Shown: positions 11,196 to 26,461, numbered from the stretch's first letter. The stretch: DNA of 64,000 nt from Fasciola hepatica (GCA_948099385.1 CANUEZ040000156.1:682001-746000), one strand, 5' to 3'. Made by a program: numbers and translations. The notes: generated from the sequence alone by a model not told the origin.

Positions 11196-12213
11196 TGCAT
11201 GGTCTGATTGAACGGACTCGGCCGCCTCCTCGGTTGATCGTCCGGCCCGATCGGGAATGGGGTACGCAGTTATGCGTATCTCATACACCCGATTCGGCCT
11301 GGAGGAACTGGCCTGTGCTGAGCGGCTATTTCATCAAATAACACAATTACACCAACTTATTACAAACTAAAATCAACAACACACATCAAATACTATATGA
11401 CCAAATCAAACTATTAACACGAACACGATCATGCACACTACACTGCCACTTGACGAGAAAGAACAAATCAATTGAGAATAGTTATAATAAACAAAATACC
11501 ACATGTAAACCTCAATCAACACAATCAATCACATCGAGTACGCACGAGCAGATAATTAGGCTTGCCTAAATTCCCAACACGACACCAAGCGTTCACACTC
11601 AGTTTTACTCCAACTGATCACACATCGTACGCATGTGATTTGCGACAGCCATATGCGACATGTGCATCACGGAACCACAGTGTACGGATGATGCGAGACA
11701 CAGAAAAGCACCAGATGCACGGGAAAGCGCGCGCATGCAAGTACGGACGAAACATACTACTGACACGGGAGCATTCAGTAGATAACTATTTAGCTCGTCT
11801 CGCACACAATCATGCTCGTCGTGTGCAATCCTGCTGCAAAGGGAGGAGATGAATTGTATAACTTATTCTTCATTCGCATCCAGTTGAGTTTGGATTGCTC
11901 GGGGTTGTTGAATTGGTCTTTTGATCATTTGTGTGGGTTTGATTTAGTCAGAGTACAATGCTAGTCGGTCTTGTGTGCAACTGGTCTGGTCAACTAGGTT
12001 TTGCAGTTCGCATTTAAGATCGTACTTCTAGGGATCATTCCTACAGTACGTATCACCAGGACGTCAGTCAAACTGACCCGTCCACCCAACCGCGATGACG
12101 ATCCGCATGGCCTAGTCCCGAGCGTGATCTGGGTGTGTGGCTGTCCGTCGGCCTGACCTAGCGCGTGCTTGTTGCTGGCTTGCTCGAATCAGCGGCCGTG
12201 TGAGCGTCACGCG
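11196..12213 (+). repeat. Satellite monomer 12
   Basis: Carries T745, T935 and a private G662T at window position 11857. T745 with T935 links it to monomer 5. Confidence 0.95.
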
Positions 12214-13231
12214 TGCATGGTCTGATTGAACGGACTCGGCCGCCTCCTCGGTTGATCGTCCGGCCCGATCGGGAATGGGGTACGCAGTTATGCGTATCTC
12301 ATACACCCGATTCGGCCTGGAGGAACTGGCCTGTGCTGAGCGGCTATTTCATCAAATAACACAATTACACCAACTTATTACAAACTAAAATCAACAACAC
12401 ACATCAAATACTATATGACCAAATCAAACTATTAACACGAACACGATCATGCACACTACACTGCCACTTGACGAGAAAGAACAAATCAATTGAGAATAGT
12501 TATAATAAACAAAATACCACATGTAAACCTCAATCAACACAATCAATCACATCGAGTACGCACGAGCAGATAATTAGGCTTGCCTAAATTCCCAACACGA
12601 CACCAAGCGTTCACACTCAGTTTTACTCCAACTGATCACACATCGTACGCATGTGATTTGCGACAGCCATATGCGACATGTGCATCACGGAACCACAGTG
12701 TACGGATGATGCGAGACACAGAAAAGCACCAGATGCACGGGAAAGCGCGCGCATGCAAGTACGGACGAAACATACTACTGACACGGGAGCATTCAGTAGA
12801 TAACTATTTAGCTCGTCTCGCACACAATCATGCTCGTCGTGTGCAATCCTGCTGCAAAGGGAGGAGATGAATTGGATAACTTATTCTTCATTCGCATCCA
12901 GTTGAGTTTGGATTGCTCGGGGTTGTTGAATTGGTCTTTTGATCATTTGTGTGGGTTCGATTTAGTCAGAGTACAATGCTAGTCGGTCTTGTGTGCAACT
13001 GGTCTGGTCAACTAGGTTTTGCAGTTCGCATTTAAGATCGTACTTCTAGGGATCATTCCTACAGTACGTATCACCAGGACGTCAGTCAAACTGACCCGTC
13101 CACCCAACCGCGATGACGATCCGCATGGCCTAGTCCCGAGCGTGATCCGGGTGTGTGGCTGTCCGTCGGCCTGACCTAGCGCGTGCTTGTTGCTGGCTTG
13201 CTCGAATCAGCGGCCGTGTGAGCGTCACGCG
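12214..13231 (+). repeat. Satellite monomer 13
   Basis: Matches the majority state at every site compared, as do monomers 34 and 61. Confidence 0.95.
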
Positions 13232-14249
13232 TGCATGGTCTGATTGAACGGACTCGGCCGCCTCCTCGGTTGATCGTCCGGCCCGATCGGGAATGGGGTA
13301 CGCAGTTATGCGTATCTCATACACCCGATTCGGCCTGGAGGAACTGGCCTGTGCTGAGCGGCTATTTCATCAAATAACACAATTACACCAACTTATTACA
13401 AACTAAAATCAACAACACACATCAAATACTATATGACCAAATCAAACTATTAACACGAACACGATCATGCACACTACACTGCCACTTGACGAGAAAGAAC
13501 AAATCAATTGAGAATAGTTATAATAAACAAAATACCACATGTAAACCTCAATCAACACAATCAATCACATCGAGTACGCACGAGCAGATAATTAGGCTTG
13601 CCTAAATTCCCAACACGACACCAAGCGTTCACACTCAGTTTTACTCCAACTGATCACACATCGTACGCATGTGATTTGCGACAGCCATATGCGACATGTG
13701 CATCACGGAACCACAGTGTACGGATGATGCGAGACACAGAAAAGCACCAGATGCACGGGAAAGCGCGCGCATGCAAGTACGGACGAAACATGCTACTGAC
13801 ACGGGAGCATTCAGTAGATAACTATTTAGCTCGTCTCGCACACAATCATGCTCGTCGTGTGCAATCCTGCTGCAAAGGGAGGAGATGAATTGGATAACTT
13901 ATTCTTCATTCGCATCCAGTTGAGTTTGGATTGCTCGGGGTTGTTGAATTGGTCTTTTGATCATTTGTGTGGGTTTGATTTAGTCAGAGTACAATGCTAG
14001 TCGGTCTTGTGTGCAACTGGTCTGGTCAACTAGGTTTTGCAGTTCGCATTTAAGATCGTACTTCTAGGGATCATTCCTACAGTACGTATCACCAGGACGT
14101 CAGTCAAACTGACCCGTCCACCCAACCGCGATGACGATCCGCATGGCCTAGTCCCGAGCGTGATCCGGGTGTGTGGCTGTCCGTCGGCCTGACCTAGCGC
14201 GTGCTTGTTGCTGGCTTGCTCGAATCAGCGGCCGTGTGAGCGTCACGCG
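13232..14249 (+). repeat. Satellite monomer 14
   Basis: Carries G561 and T745; the same set is in monomers 17 and 19. Confidence 0.95.
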
Positions 14250-15266
14250 TGCATGGTCTGATTGAACGGACTCGGCCGCCTCCTCGGTTGATCGTCCGGC
14301 CCGATCGGGAATGGGGTACGCAGTTATGCGTATCTCATACACCCGATTCGGCCTGGAGGAACTGGCCTGTGCTGAGCGGCTATTTCATCAAATAACACAA
14401 TTACACCAACTTATTACAAACTAAAATCAACAACACACATCAAATACTATATGACCAAATCAAACTATTAACACGAACACGATCATGCACACTACACTGC
14501 CACTTGACGAGAAAGAACAAATCAATTGAGAATAGTTATAATAAACAAAATACCACATGTAAACCTCAATCAACACAATCAATCACATCGAGTACGCACG
14601 AGCAGATAATTAGGCTTGCCTAGTTCCCAACACGACACCAAGCGTTCACACTCAGTTTTACTCCAACTGATCACACATCGTACGCATGTGATTTGCGACA
14701 GCCATATGCGACATGTGCATCACGGAACCACAGTGTACGGATGATGCGAGACACAGAAAAGCACCAGATGCACGGGAAAGCGCGCGCATGCAAGTACGGA
14801 CGAAACATACTACTGACACGGGAGCATTCAGTAGATAACTATTTAGCTCGTCTCGCACACAATCATGCTCGTCGTGTGCAATCCTGCTGCAAAGGGAGGA
14901 GATGAATTGGATAACTTATTCTTCATTCGCATCCAGTTGAGTTTGGATTGCTCGGGGTTGTTGAATTGGTCTTTTGATCATTTGTGTGGGTTTGATTTAG
15001 TCAGAGTACAATGCTAGTCGGTCTTGTGTGCAACTGGTCTGGTCAACTAGGTTTTGCAGTTCGCATTTAAGATCGTACTTCTAGGGATCATTCCTACAGT
15101 ACGTATCACCAGGACGTCAGTCAAACTGACCCGTCCACCCAACCGCGATGACGATCCGCATGGCCTAGTCCCGAGCGTGATCCGGGTGTGTGGCTGTCCG
15201 TCGGCCTGACCTAGCGCGTGCTTGTTGCTGGCTTGCTCGAATCAGCGGCCGTGTGAGCGTCACGCG
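14250..15266 (+). repeat. Satellite monomer 15 (1017 bp)
   Basis: Short allele at 374-375 plus T745; looks identical to its neighbour monomer 16. Confidence 0.95.
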
Positions 15267-16283
15267 TGCATGGTCTGATTGAACGGACTCGGCCGCCTCC
15301 TCGGTTGATCGTCCGGCCCGATCGGGAATGGGGTACGCAGTTATGCGTATCTCATACACCCGATTCGGCCTGGAGGAACTGGCCTGTGCTGAGCGGCTAT
15401 TTCATCAAATAACACAATTACACCAACTTATTACAAACTAAAATCAACAACACACATCAAATACTATATGACCAAATCAAACTATTAACACGAACACGAT
15501 CATGCACACTACACTGCCACTTGACGAGAAAGAACAAATCAATTGAGAATAGTTATAATAAACAAAATACCACATGTAAACCTCAATCAACACAATCAAT
15601 CACATCGAGTACGCACGAGCAGATAATTAGGCTTGCCTAGTTCCCAACACGACACCAAGCGTTCACACTCAGTTTTACTCCAACTGATCACACATCGTAC
15701 GCATGTGATTTGCGACAGCCATATGCGACATGTGCATCACGGAACCACAGTGTACGGATGATGCGAGACACAGAAAAGCACCAGATGCACGGGAAAGCGC
15801 GCGCATGCAAGTACGGACGAAACATACTACTGACACGGGAGCATTCAGTAGATAACTATTTAGCTCGTCTCGCACACAATCATGCTCGTCGTGTGCAATC
15901 CTGCTGCAAAGGGAGGAGATGAATTGGATAACTTATTCTTCATTCGCATCCAGTTGAGTTTGGATTGCTCGGGGTTGTTGAATTGGTCTTTTGATCATTT
16001 GTGTGGGTTTGATTTAGTCAGAGTACAATGCTAGTCGGTCTTGTGTGCAACTGGTCTGGTCAACTAGGTTTTGCAGTTCGCATTTAAGATCGTACTTCTA
16101 GGGATCATTCCTACAGTACGTATCACCAGGACGTCAGTCAAACTGACCCGTCCACCCAACCGCGATGACGATCCGCATGGCCTAGTCCCGAGCGTGATCC
16201 GGGTGTGTGGCTGTCCGTCGGCCTGACCTAGCGCGTGCTTGTTGCTGGCTTGCTCGAATCAGCGGCCGTGTGAGCGTCACGCG
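15267..16283 (+). repeat. Satellite monomer 16 (1017 bp)
   Basis: Short allele at 374-375 plus T745. With monomer 15 it forms one of two places where short copies are adjacent. Confidence 0.95.
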
Positions 16284-17301
16284 TGCATGGTCTGATTGAA
16301 CGGACTCGGCCGCCTCCTCGGTTGATCGTCCGGCCCGATCGGGAATGGGGTACGCAGTTATGCGTATCTCATACACCCGATTCGGCCTGGAGGAACTGGC
16401 CTGTGCTGAGCGGCTATTTCATCAAATAACACAATTACACCAACTTATTACAAACTAAAATCAACAACACACATCAAATACTATATGACCAAATCAAACT
16501 ATTAACACGAACACGATCATGCACACTACACTGCCACTTGACGAGAAAGAACAAATCAATTGAGAATAGTTATAATAAACAAAATACCACATGTAAACCT
16601 CAATCAACACAATCAATCACATCGAGTACGCACGAGCAGATAATTAGGCTTGCCTAAATTCCCAACACGACACCAAGCGTTCACACTCAGTTTTACTCCA
16701 ACTGATCACACATCGTACGCATGTGATTTGCGACAGCCATATGCGACATGTGCATCACGGAACCACAGTGTACGGATGATGCGAGACACAGAAAAGCACC
16801 AGATGCACGGGAAAGCGCGCGCATGCAAGTACGGACGAAACATGCTACTGACACGGGAGCATTCAGTAGATAACTATTTAGCTCGTCTCGCACACAATCA
16901 TGCTCGTCGTGTGCAATCCTGCTGCAAAGGGAGGAGATGAATTGGATAACTTATTCTTCATTCGCATCCAGTTGAGTTTGGATTGCTCGGGGTTGTTGAA
17001 TTGGTCTTTTGATCATTTGTGTGGGTTTGATTTAGTCAGAGTACAATGCTAGTCGGTCTTGTGTGCAACTGGTCTGGTCAACTAGGTTTTGCAGTTCGCA
17101 TTTAAGATCGTACTTCTAGGGATCATTCCTACAGTACGTATCACCAGGACGTCAGTCAAACTGACCCGTCCACCCAACCGCGATGACGATCCGCATGGCC
17201 TAGTCCCGAGCGTGATCCGGGTGTGTGGCTGTCCGTCGGCCTGACCTAGCGCGTGCTTGTTGCTGGCTTGCTCGAATCAGCGGCCGTGTGAGCGTCACGC
17301 G
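16284..17301 (+). repeat. Satellite monomer 17
   Basis: Carries G561 and T745. It starts a 17-20 alternation that resembles monomers 1-4. Confidence 0.95.
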
Positions 17302-18319
17302 TGCATGGTCTGATTGAACGGACTCGGCCGCCTCCTCGGTTGATCGTCCGGCCCGATCGGGAATGGGGTACGCAGTTATGCGTATCTCATACACCCGATT
17401 CGGCCTGGAGGAACTGGCCTGTGCTGAGCGGCTATTTCATCAAATAACACAATTACACCAACTTATTACAAACTAAAATCAACAACACACATCAAATACT
17501 ATATGACCAAATCAAACTATTAACACGAACACGATCATGCACACTACACTGCCACTTGACGAGAAAGAACAAATCAATTGAGAATAGTTATAATAAACAA
17601 AATACCACATGTAAACCTCAATCAACACAATCAATCACATCGAGTACGCACGAGCAGATAATTAGGCTTGCCTAAATTCCCAACACGACACCAAGCGTTC
17701 ACACTCAGTTTTACTCCAACTGATCACACATCGTACGCATGTGATTTGCGACAGCCATATGCGACATGTGCATCACGGAGCCACAGTGTACGGATGATGC
17801 GAGACATAGAAAAGCACCAGATGCACGGGAAAGCGCGCGCATGCAAGTACGGACGAAACATACTACTGACACGGGAGCATTCAGTAGATAACTATTTAGC
17901 TCGTCTCGCACACAATCATGCTCGTCGTGTGCAATCCTGCTGCAAAGGGAGGAGATGAATTGGATAACTTATTCTTCATTCGCATCCAGTTGAGTTTGGA
18001 TTGCTCGGGGTTGTTGAATTGGTCTTTTGATCATTTGTGTGGGTTTGATTTAGTCAGAGTACAATGCTAGTCGGTCTTGTGTGCAACTGGTCTGGTCAAC
18101 TAGGTTTTGCAGTTCGCATTTAAGATCGTACTTCTAGGGATCATTCCTACAGTACGTATCACCAGGACGTCAGTCAAACTGACCCGTCCACCCAACCGCG
18201 ATGACGATCCGCATGGCCTAGTCCCGAGCGTGATCCGGGTGTGTGGCTGTCCGTCGGCCTGACCTAGCGCGTGCTTGTTGCTGGCTTGCTCGAATCAGCG
18301 GCCGTGTGAGCGTCACGCG
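17302..18319 (+). repeat. Satellite monomer 18
   Basis: Carries G479, T506 and T745, as monomers 2 and 6. Confidence 0.95.
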
Positions 18320-19337
18320 TGCATGGTCTGATTGAACGGACTCGGCCGCCTCCTCGGTTGATCGTCCGGCCCGATCGGGAATGGGGTACGCAGTTATGCG
18401 TATCTCATACACCCGATTCGGCCTGGAGGAACTGGCCTGTGCTGAGCGGCTATTTCATCAAATAACACAATTACACCAACTTATTACAAACTAAAATCAA
18501 CAACACACATCAAATACTATATGACCAAATCAAACTATTAACACGAACACGATCATGCACACTACACTGCCACTTGACGAGAAAGAACAAATCAATTGAG
18601 AATAGTTATAATAAACAAAATACCACATGTAAACCTCAATCAACACAATCAATCACATCGAGTACGCACGAGCAGATAATTAGGCTTGCCTAAATTCCCA
18701 ACACGACACCAAGCGTTCACACTCAGTTTTACTCCAACTGATCACACATCGTACGCATGTGATTTGCGACAGCCATATGCGACATGTGCATCACGGAACC
18801 ACAGTGTACGGATGATGCGAGACACAGAAAAGCACCAGATGCACGGGAAAGCGCGCGCATGCAAGTACGGACGAAACATGCTACTGACACGGGAGCATTC
18901 AGTAGATAACTATTTAGCTCGTCTCGCACACAATCATGCTCGTCGTGTGCAATCCTGCTGCAAAGGGAGGAGATGAATTGGATAACTTATTCTTCATTCG
19001 CATCCAGTTGAGTTTGGATTGCTCGGGGTTGTTGAATTGGTCTTTTGATCATTTGTGTGGGTTTGATTTAGTCAGAGTACAATGCTAGTCGGTCTTGTGT
19101 GCAACTGGTCTGGTCAACTAGGTTTTGCAGTTCGCATTTAAGATCGTACTTCTAGGGATCATTCCTACAGTACGTATCACCAGGACGTCAGTCAAACTGA
19201 CCCGTCCACCCAACCGCGATGACGATCCGCATGGCCTAGTCCCGAGCGTGATCCGGGTGTGTGGCTGTCCGTCGGCCTGACCTAGCGCGTGCTTGTTGCT
19301 GGCTTGCTCGAATCAGCGGCCGTGTGAGCGTCACGCG
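18320..19337 (+). repeat. Satellite monomer 19
   Basis: Carries G561 and T745, so it repeats monomer 17. It is the last copy with G561. Confidence 0.95.
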
Positions 19338-20355
19338 TGCATGGTCTGATTGAACGGACTCGGCCGCCTCCTCGGTTGATCGTCCGGCCCGATCGGGAAT
19401 GGGGTACGCAGTTATGCGTATCTCATACACCCGATTCGGCCTGGAGGAACTGGCCTGTGCTGAGCGGCTATTTCATCAAATAACACAATTACACCAACTT
19501 ATTACAAACTATAATCAACAACACACATCAAATACTATATGACCAAATCAAACTATTAACACGAACACGATCATGCACACTACACTGCCACTTGACGAGA
19601 AAGAACAAATCAATTGAGAATAGTTATAATAAACAAAATACCACATGTAAACCTCAATCAACACAATCAATCACATCGAGTACGCACGAGCAGATAATTA
19701 GGCTTGCCTAAATTCCCAACACGACACCAAGCGTTCACACTCAGTTTTACTCCAACTGATCACACATCGTACGCATGTGATTTGCGACAGCCATATGCGA
19801 CATGTGCATCACGGAGCCACAGTGTACGGATGATGCGAGACATAGAAAAGCACCAGATGCACGGGAAAGCGCGCGCATGCAAGTACGGACGAAACATACT
19901 ACTGACACGGGAGCATTCAGTAGATAACTATTTAGCTCGTCTCGCACACAATCATGCTCGTCGTGTGCAATCCTGCTGCAAAGGGAGGAGATGAATTGGA
20001 TAACTTATTCTTCATTCGCATCCAGTTGAGTTTGGATTGCTCGGGGTTGTTGAATTGGTCTTTTGATCATTTGTGTGGGTTCGATTTAGTCAGAGTACAA
20101 TGCTAGTCGGTCTTGTGTGCAACTGGTCTGGTCAACTAGGTTTTGCAGTTCGCATTTAAGATCGTACTTCTAGGGATCATTCCTACAGTACGTATCACCA
20201 GGACGTCAGTCAAACTGACCCGTCCACCCAACCGCGATGACGATCCGCATGGCCTAGTCCCGAGCGTGATCCGGGTGTGTGGCTGTCCGTCGGCCTGACC
20301 TAGCGCGTGCTTGTTGCTGGCTTGCTCGAATCAGCGGCCGTGTGAGCGTCACGCG
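19338..20355 (+). repeat. Satellite monomer 20
   Basis: Carries T175, G479 and T506. It is the only copy left of monomer 33 that has T175. Confidence 0.95.
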
Positions 20356-21373
20356 TGCATGGTCTGATTGAACGGACTCGGCCGCCTCCTCGGTTGATCG
20401 TCCGGCCCGATCGGGAATGGGGTACGCAGTTATGCGTATCTCATACACCCGATTCGGCCTGGAGGAACTGGCCTGTGCTGAGCGGCTATTTCATCAAATA
20501 ACACAATTACACCAACTTATTACAAACTAAAATCAACAACACACATCAAATACTATATGACCAAATCAAACTATTAACACGAACACGATCATGCACACTA
20601 CACTGCCACTTGACGAGAAAGAACAAATCAATTGAGAATAGTTATAATAAACAAAATACCACATGTAAACCTCAATCAACACAATCAATCACATCGAGTA
20701 CGCACGAGCAGATAATTAGGCTTGCCTAAATTCCCAACACGACACCAAGCGTTCACACTCAGTTTTACTCCAACTGATCACACATCGTACGCATGTGATT
20801 TGCGACAGCCATATGCGACATGTGCATCACGGAGCCACAGTGTACGGATGATGCGAGACACAGAAAAGCACCAGATGCACGGGAAAGCGCGCGCATGCAA
20901 GTACGGACGAAACATACTACTGACACGGGAGCATTCAGTAGATAACTATTTAGCTCGTCTCGCACACAATCATGCTCGTCGTGTGCAATCCTGCTGCAAA
21001 GGGAGGAGATGAATTGGATAACTTATTCTTCATTCGCATCCAGTTGAGTTTGGATTGCTCGGGGTTGTTGAATTGGTCTTTTGATCATTTGTGTGGGTTC
21101 GATTTAGTCAGAGTACAATGCTAGTCGGTCTTGTGTGCAACTGGTCTGGTCAACTAGGTTTTGCAGTTCGCATTTAAGATCGTACTTCTAGGGATCATTC
21201 CTACAGTACGTATCACCAGGACGTCAGTCAAACTGACCCGTCCACCCAACCGCGATGACGATCCGCATGGCCTAGTCCCGAGCGTGATCCGGGTGTGTGG
21301 CTGTCCGTCGGCCTGACCTAGCGCGTGCTTGTTGCTGGCTTGCTCGAATCAGCGGCCGTGTGAGCGTCACGCG
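20356..21373 (+). repeat. Satellite monomer 21
   Basis: Carries G479 without T506, the first such copy. This type becomes common right of monomer 36. Confidence 0.95.
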
Positions 21374-22390
21374 TGCATGGTCTGATTGAACGGACTCGGC
21401 CGCCTCCTCGGTTGATCGTCCGGCCCGATCGGGAATGGGGTACGCAGTTATGCGTATCTCATACACCCGATTCGGCCTGGAGGAACTGGCCTGTGCTGAG
21501 CGGCTATTTCATCAAATAACACAATTACACCAACTTATTACAAACTAAAATCAACAACACACATCAAATACTATATGACCAAATCAAACTATTAACACGA
21601 ACACGATCATGCACACTACACTGCCACTTGACGAGAAAGAACAAATCAATTGAGAATAGTTATAATAAACAAAATACCACATGTAAACCTCAATCAACAC
21701 AATCAATCACATCGAGTACGCACGAGCAGATAATTAGGCTTGCCTAGTTCCCAACACGACACCAAGCGTTCACACTCAGTTTTACTCCAACTGATCACAC
21801 ATCGTACGCATGTGATTTGCGACAGCCATATGCGACATGTGCATCACGGAGCCACAGTGTACGGATGATGCGAGACATAGAAAAGCACCAGATGCACGGG
21901 AAAGCGCGCGCATGCAAGTACGGACGAAACATACTACTGACACGGGAGCATTCAGTAGATAACTATTTAGCTCGTCTCGCACACAATCATGCTCGTCGTG
22001 TGCAATCCTGCTGCAAAGGGAGGAGATGAATTGGATAACTTATTCTTCATTCGCATCCAGTTGAGTTTGGATTGCTCGGGGTTGTTGAATTGGTCTTTTG
22101 ATCATTTGTGTGGGTTTGATTTAGTCAGAGTACAATGCTAGTCGGTCTTGTGTGCAACTGGTCTGGTCAACTAGGTTTTGCAGTTCGCATTTAAGATCGT
22201 ACTTCTAGGGATCATTCCTACAGTACGTATCACCAGGACGTCAGTCAAACTGACCCGTCCACCCAACCGCGATGACGATCCGCATGGCCTAGTCCCGAGC
22301 GTGATCTGGGTGTGTGGCTGTCCGTCGGCCTGACCTAGCGCGTGCTTGTTGCTGGCTTGCTCGAATCAGCGGCCGTGTGAGCGTCACGCG
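21374..22390 (+). repeat. Satellite monomer 22 (1017 bp)
   Basis: Short allele with G479, T506, T745 and T935. It differs from monomer 24 only at position 1000. Confidence 0.95.
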
Positions 22391-23408
22391 TGCATGGTCT
22401 GATTGAACGGACTCGGCCGCCTCCTCGGTTGATCGTCCGGCCCGATCGGGAATGGGGTACGCAGTTATGCGTATCTCATACACCCGATTCGGCCTGGAGG
22501 AACTGGCCTGTGCTGAGCGGCTATTTCATCAAATAACACAATTACACCAACTTATTACAAACTAAAATCAACAACACACATCAAATACTATATGACCAAA
22601 TCAAACTATTAACACGAACACGAACATGCACACTACACTGCCACTTGACGAGAAAGAACAAATCAATTGAGAATAGTTATAATAAACAAAATACCACATG
22701 TAAACCTCAATCAACACAATCAATCACATCGAGTACGCACGAGCAGATAATTAGGCTTGCCTAAATTCCCAACACGACACCAAGCGTTCACACTCAGTTT
22801 TACTCCAACTGATCACACATCGTACGCATGTGATTTGCGACAGCCATATGCGACATGTGCATCACGGAACCACAGTGTTCGGGTGATGCGAGACACAGAA
22901 AAGCACCAGATGCACGGGAAAGCGCGCGCATGCAAGTACGGACGAAACATACTACTGACACGGGAGCATTCAGTAGATAACTATTTAGCTCGTCTCGCAC
23001 ACAATCATGCTCGTCGTGTGCAATCCTGCTGCAAAGGGAGGAGATGAATTGGATAACTTATTCTTCATTCGCATCCAGTTGAGTTTGGATTGCTCGGGGT
23101 TGTTGAATTGGTCTTTTGATCATTTGTGTGGGTTCGATTTAGTCAGAGTACAATGCTAGCCGGTCTTGTGTGCAACTGGTCTGGTCAACTAGGTTTTCCA
23201 GTTCGCATTTAAGATCGTACTTCTAGGGATCATTCCTACAGTACGTATCACCAGGACGTCAGTCAAACTGACCCGTCCACCCAACCGCGATGACGATCCG
23301 CATGGCCTAGTCCCGAGCGTGATCCGGGTGTGTGGCTGTCCGTCGGCCTGACCTAGCGCGTGCTTGTTGCTGGCTTGCTCGAATCAGCGGCCGTGTGAGC
23401 GTCACGCG
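22391..23408 (+). repeat. Satellite monomer 23
   Basis: A distinctive copy: A234, T489, G493, C770 and C808. Four of these recur together only in monomer 25. G493 is private, at window position 22883. Confidence 0.95.
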
Positions 23409-24425
23409 TGCATGGTCTGATTGAACGGACTCGGCCGCCTCCTCGGTTGATCGTCCGGCCCGATCGGGAATGGGGTACGCAGTTATGCGTATCTCATACA
23501 CCCGATTCGGCCTGGAGGAACTGGCCTGTGCTGAGCGGCTATTTCATCAAATAACACAATTACACCAACTTATTACAAACTAAAATCAACAACACACATC
23601 AAATACTATATGACCAAATCAAACTATTAACACGAACACGATCATGCACACTACACTGCCACTTGACGAGAAAGAACAAATCAATTGAGAATAGTTATAA
23701 TAAACAAAATACCACATGTAAACCTCAATCAACACAATCAATCACATCGAGTACGCACGAGCAGATAATTAGGCTTGCCTAGTTCCCAACACGACACCAA
23801 GCGTTCACACTCAGTTTTACTCCAACTGATCACACATCGTACGCATGTGATTTGCGACAGCCATATGCGACATGTGCATCACGGAGCCACAGTGTACGGA
23901 TGATGCGAGACATAGAAAAGCACCAGATGCACGGGAAAGCGCGCGCATGCAAGTACGGACGAAACATACTACTGACACGGGAGCATTCAGTAGATAACTA
24001 TTTAGCTCGTCTCGCACACAATCATGCTCGTCGTGTGCAATCCTGCTGCAAAGGGAGGAGATGAATTGGATAACTTATTCTTCATTCGCATCCAGTTGAG
24101 TTTGGATTGCTCGGGGTTGTTGAATTGGTCTTTTGATCATTTGTGTGGGTTTGATTTAGTCAGAGTACAATGCTAGTCGGTCTTGTGTGCAACTGGTCTG
24201 GTCAACTAGGTTTTGCAGTTCGCATTTAAGATCGTACTTCTAGGGATCATTCCTACAGTACGTATCACCAGGACGTCAGTCAAACTGACCCGTCCACCCA
24301 ACCGCGATGACGATCCGCATGGCCTAGTCCCGAGCGTGATCTGGGTGTGTGGCTGTCCGTCGGCCTGACCTAGCGCGTGCTTGTTGCTGGCTTGCTCGAA
24401 TCAGCGTCCGTGTGAGCGTCACGCG
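23409..24425 (+). repeat. Satellite monomer 24 (1017 bp)
   Basis: Short allele with G479, T506, T745, T935 and T1000. It pairs with monomer 22. Confidence 0.95.
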
Positions 24426-25443
24426 TGCATGGTCTGATTGAACGGACTCGGCCGCCTCCTCGGTTGATCGTCCGGCCCGATCGGGAATGGGGTACGCAGT
24501 TATGCGTATCTCATACACCCGATTCGGCCTGGAGGAACTGGCCTGTGCTGAGCGGCTATTTCATCAAATAACACAATTACACCAACTTATTACAAACTAA
24601 AATCAACAACACACATCAAATACTATATGACCAAATCAAACTATTAACACGAACACGAACATGCACACTACACTGCCACTTGACGAGAAAGAACAAATCA
24701 ATTGAGAATAGTTATAATAAACAAAATACCACATGTAAACCTCAATCAACACAATCAATCACATCGAGTACGCACGAGCAGATAATTAGGCTTGCCTAAA
24801 TTCCCAACACGACACCAAGCGTTCACACTCAGTTTTACTCCAACTGATCACACATCGTACGCATGTGATTTGCGACAGCCATATGCGACATGTGCATCAC
24901 GGAACCACAGTGTTCGGATGATGCGAGACACAGAAAAGCACCAGATGCACGGGAAAGCGCGCGCATGCAAGTACGGACGAAACATACTACTGACACGGGA
25001 GCATTCAGTAGATAACTATTTAGCTCGTCTCGCACACAATCATGCTCGTCGTGTGCAATCCTGCTGCAAAGGGAGGAGATGAATTGGATAACTTATTCTT
25101 CATTCGCATCCAGTTGAGTTTGGATTGCTCGGGGTTGTTGAATTGGTCTTTTGATCATTTGTGTGGGTTCGATTTAGTCAGAGTACAATGCTAGCCGGTC
25201 TTGTGTGCAACTGGTCTGGTCAACTAGGTTTTCCAGTTCGCATTTAAGATCGTACTTCTAGGGATCATTCCTACAGTACGTATCACCAGGACGTCAGTCA
25301 AACTGACCCGTCCACCCAACCGCGATGACGATCCGCATGGCCTAGTCCCGAGCGTGATCCGGGTGTGTGGCTGTCCGTCGGCCTGACCTAGCGCGTGCTT
25401 GTTGCTGGCTTGCTCGAATCAGCGGCCGTGTGAGCGTCACGCG
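24426..25443 (+). repeat. Satellite monomer 25
   Basis: Carries A234, T489, C770 and C808, so it is monomer 23 without G493. Confidence 0.95.
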
Positions 25444-26461
25444 TGCATGGTCTGATTGAACGGACTCGGCCGCCTCCTCGGTTGATCGTCCGGCCCGATC
25501 GGGAATGGGGTACGCAGTTATGCGTATCTCATACACCCGATTCGGCCTGGAGGAACTGGCCTGTGCTGAGCGGCTATTTCATCAAATAACACAATTACAC
25601 CAACTTATTACAAACTAAAATCAACAACACACATCAAATACTATATGACCAAATCAAACTATTAACACGAACACGATCATGCACACTACACTGCCACTTG
25701 ACGAGAAAGAACAAATCAATTGAGAATAGTTATAATAAACAAAATACCACATGTAAACCTCAATCAACACAATCAATCACATCGAGTACGCACGAGCAGA
25801 TAATTAGGCTTGCCTAAATTCCCAACACGACACCAAGCGTTCACACTCAGTTTTACTCCAACTGATCACACATCGTACGCATGTGATTTGCGACAGCCAT
25901 ATGCGACATGTGCATCACGGAACCACAGTGTACGGATGATGCGAGACACAGAAAAGCACCAGATGCACGGGAAAGCGCGCGCATGCAAGTACGGACGAAA
26001 CATACTACTGACACGGGAGCATTCAGTAGATAACTATTTAGCTCGTCTCGCACACAATCATGCTCGTCGTGTGCAATCCTGCTGCAAAGGGAGGAGATGA
26101 ATTGGATAACTTATTCTTCATTCGCATCCAGTTGAGTTTGGATTGCTCGGGGTTGTTGAATTGGTCTTTTGATCATTTGTGTGGGTTCGATTTAGTCAGA
26201 GTACAATGCTAGTCGGTCTTGTGTGCAACTGGTCTGGTCAACTAGGTTTTGCAGTTCGCATTTAAGATCGTACTCCTAGGGATCATTCCTACAGTACGTA
26301 TCACCAGGACGTCAGTCAAACTGACCCGTCCACCCAACCGCGATGACGATCCGCATGGCCTAGTCCCGAGCGTGATCCGGGTGTGTGGCTGTCCGTCGGC
26401 CTGACCTAGCGCGTGCTTGTTGCTGGCTTGCTCGAATCAGCGGCCGTGTGAGCGTCACGCG
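25444..26461 (+). repeat. Satellite monomer 26
   Basis: Only a private T832C, at window position 26275, in the unpaired part of the first hairpin. Confidence 0.95.
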
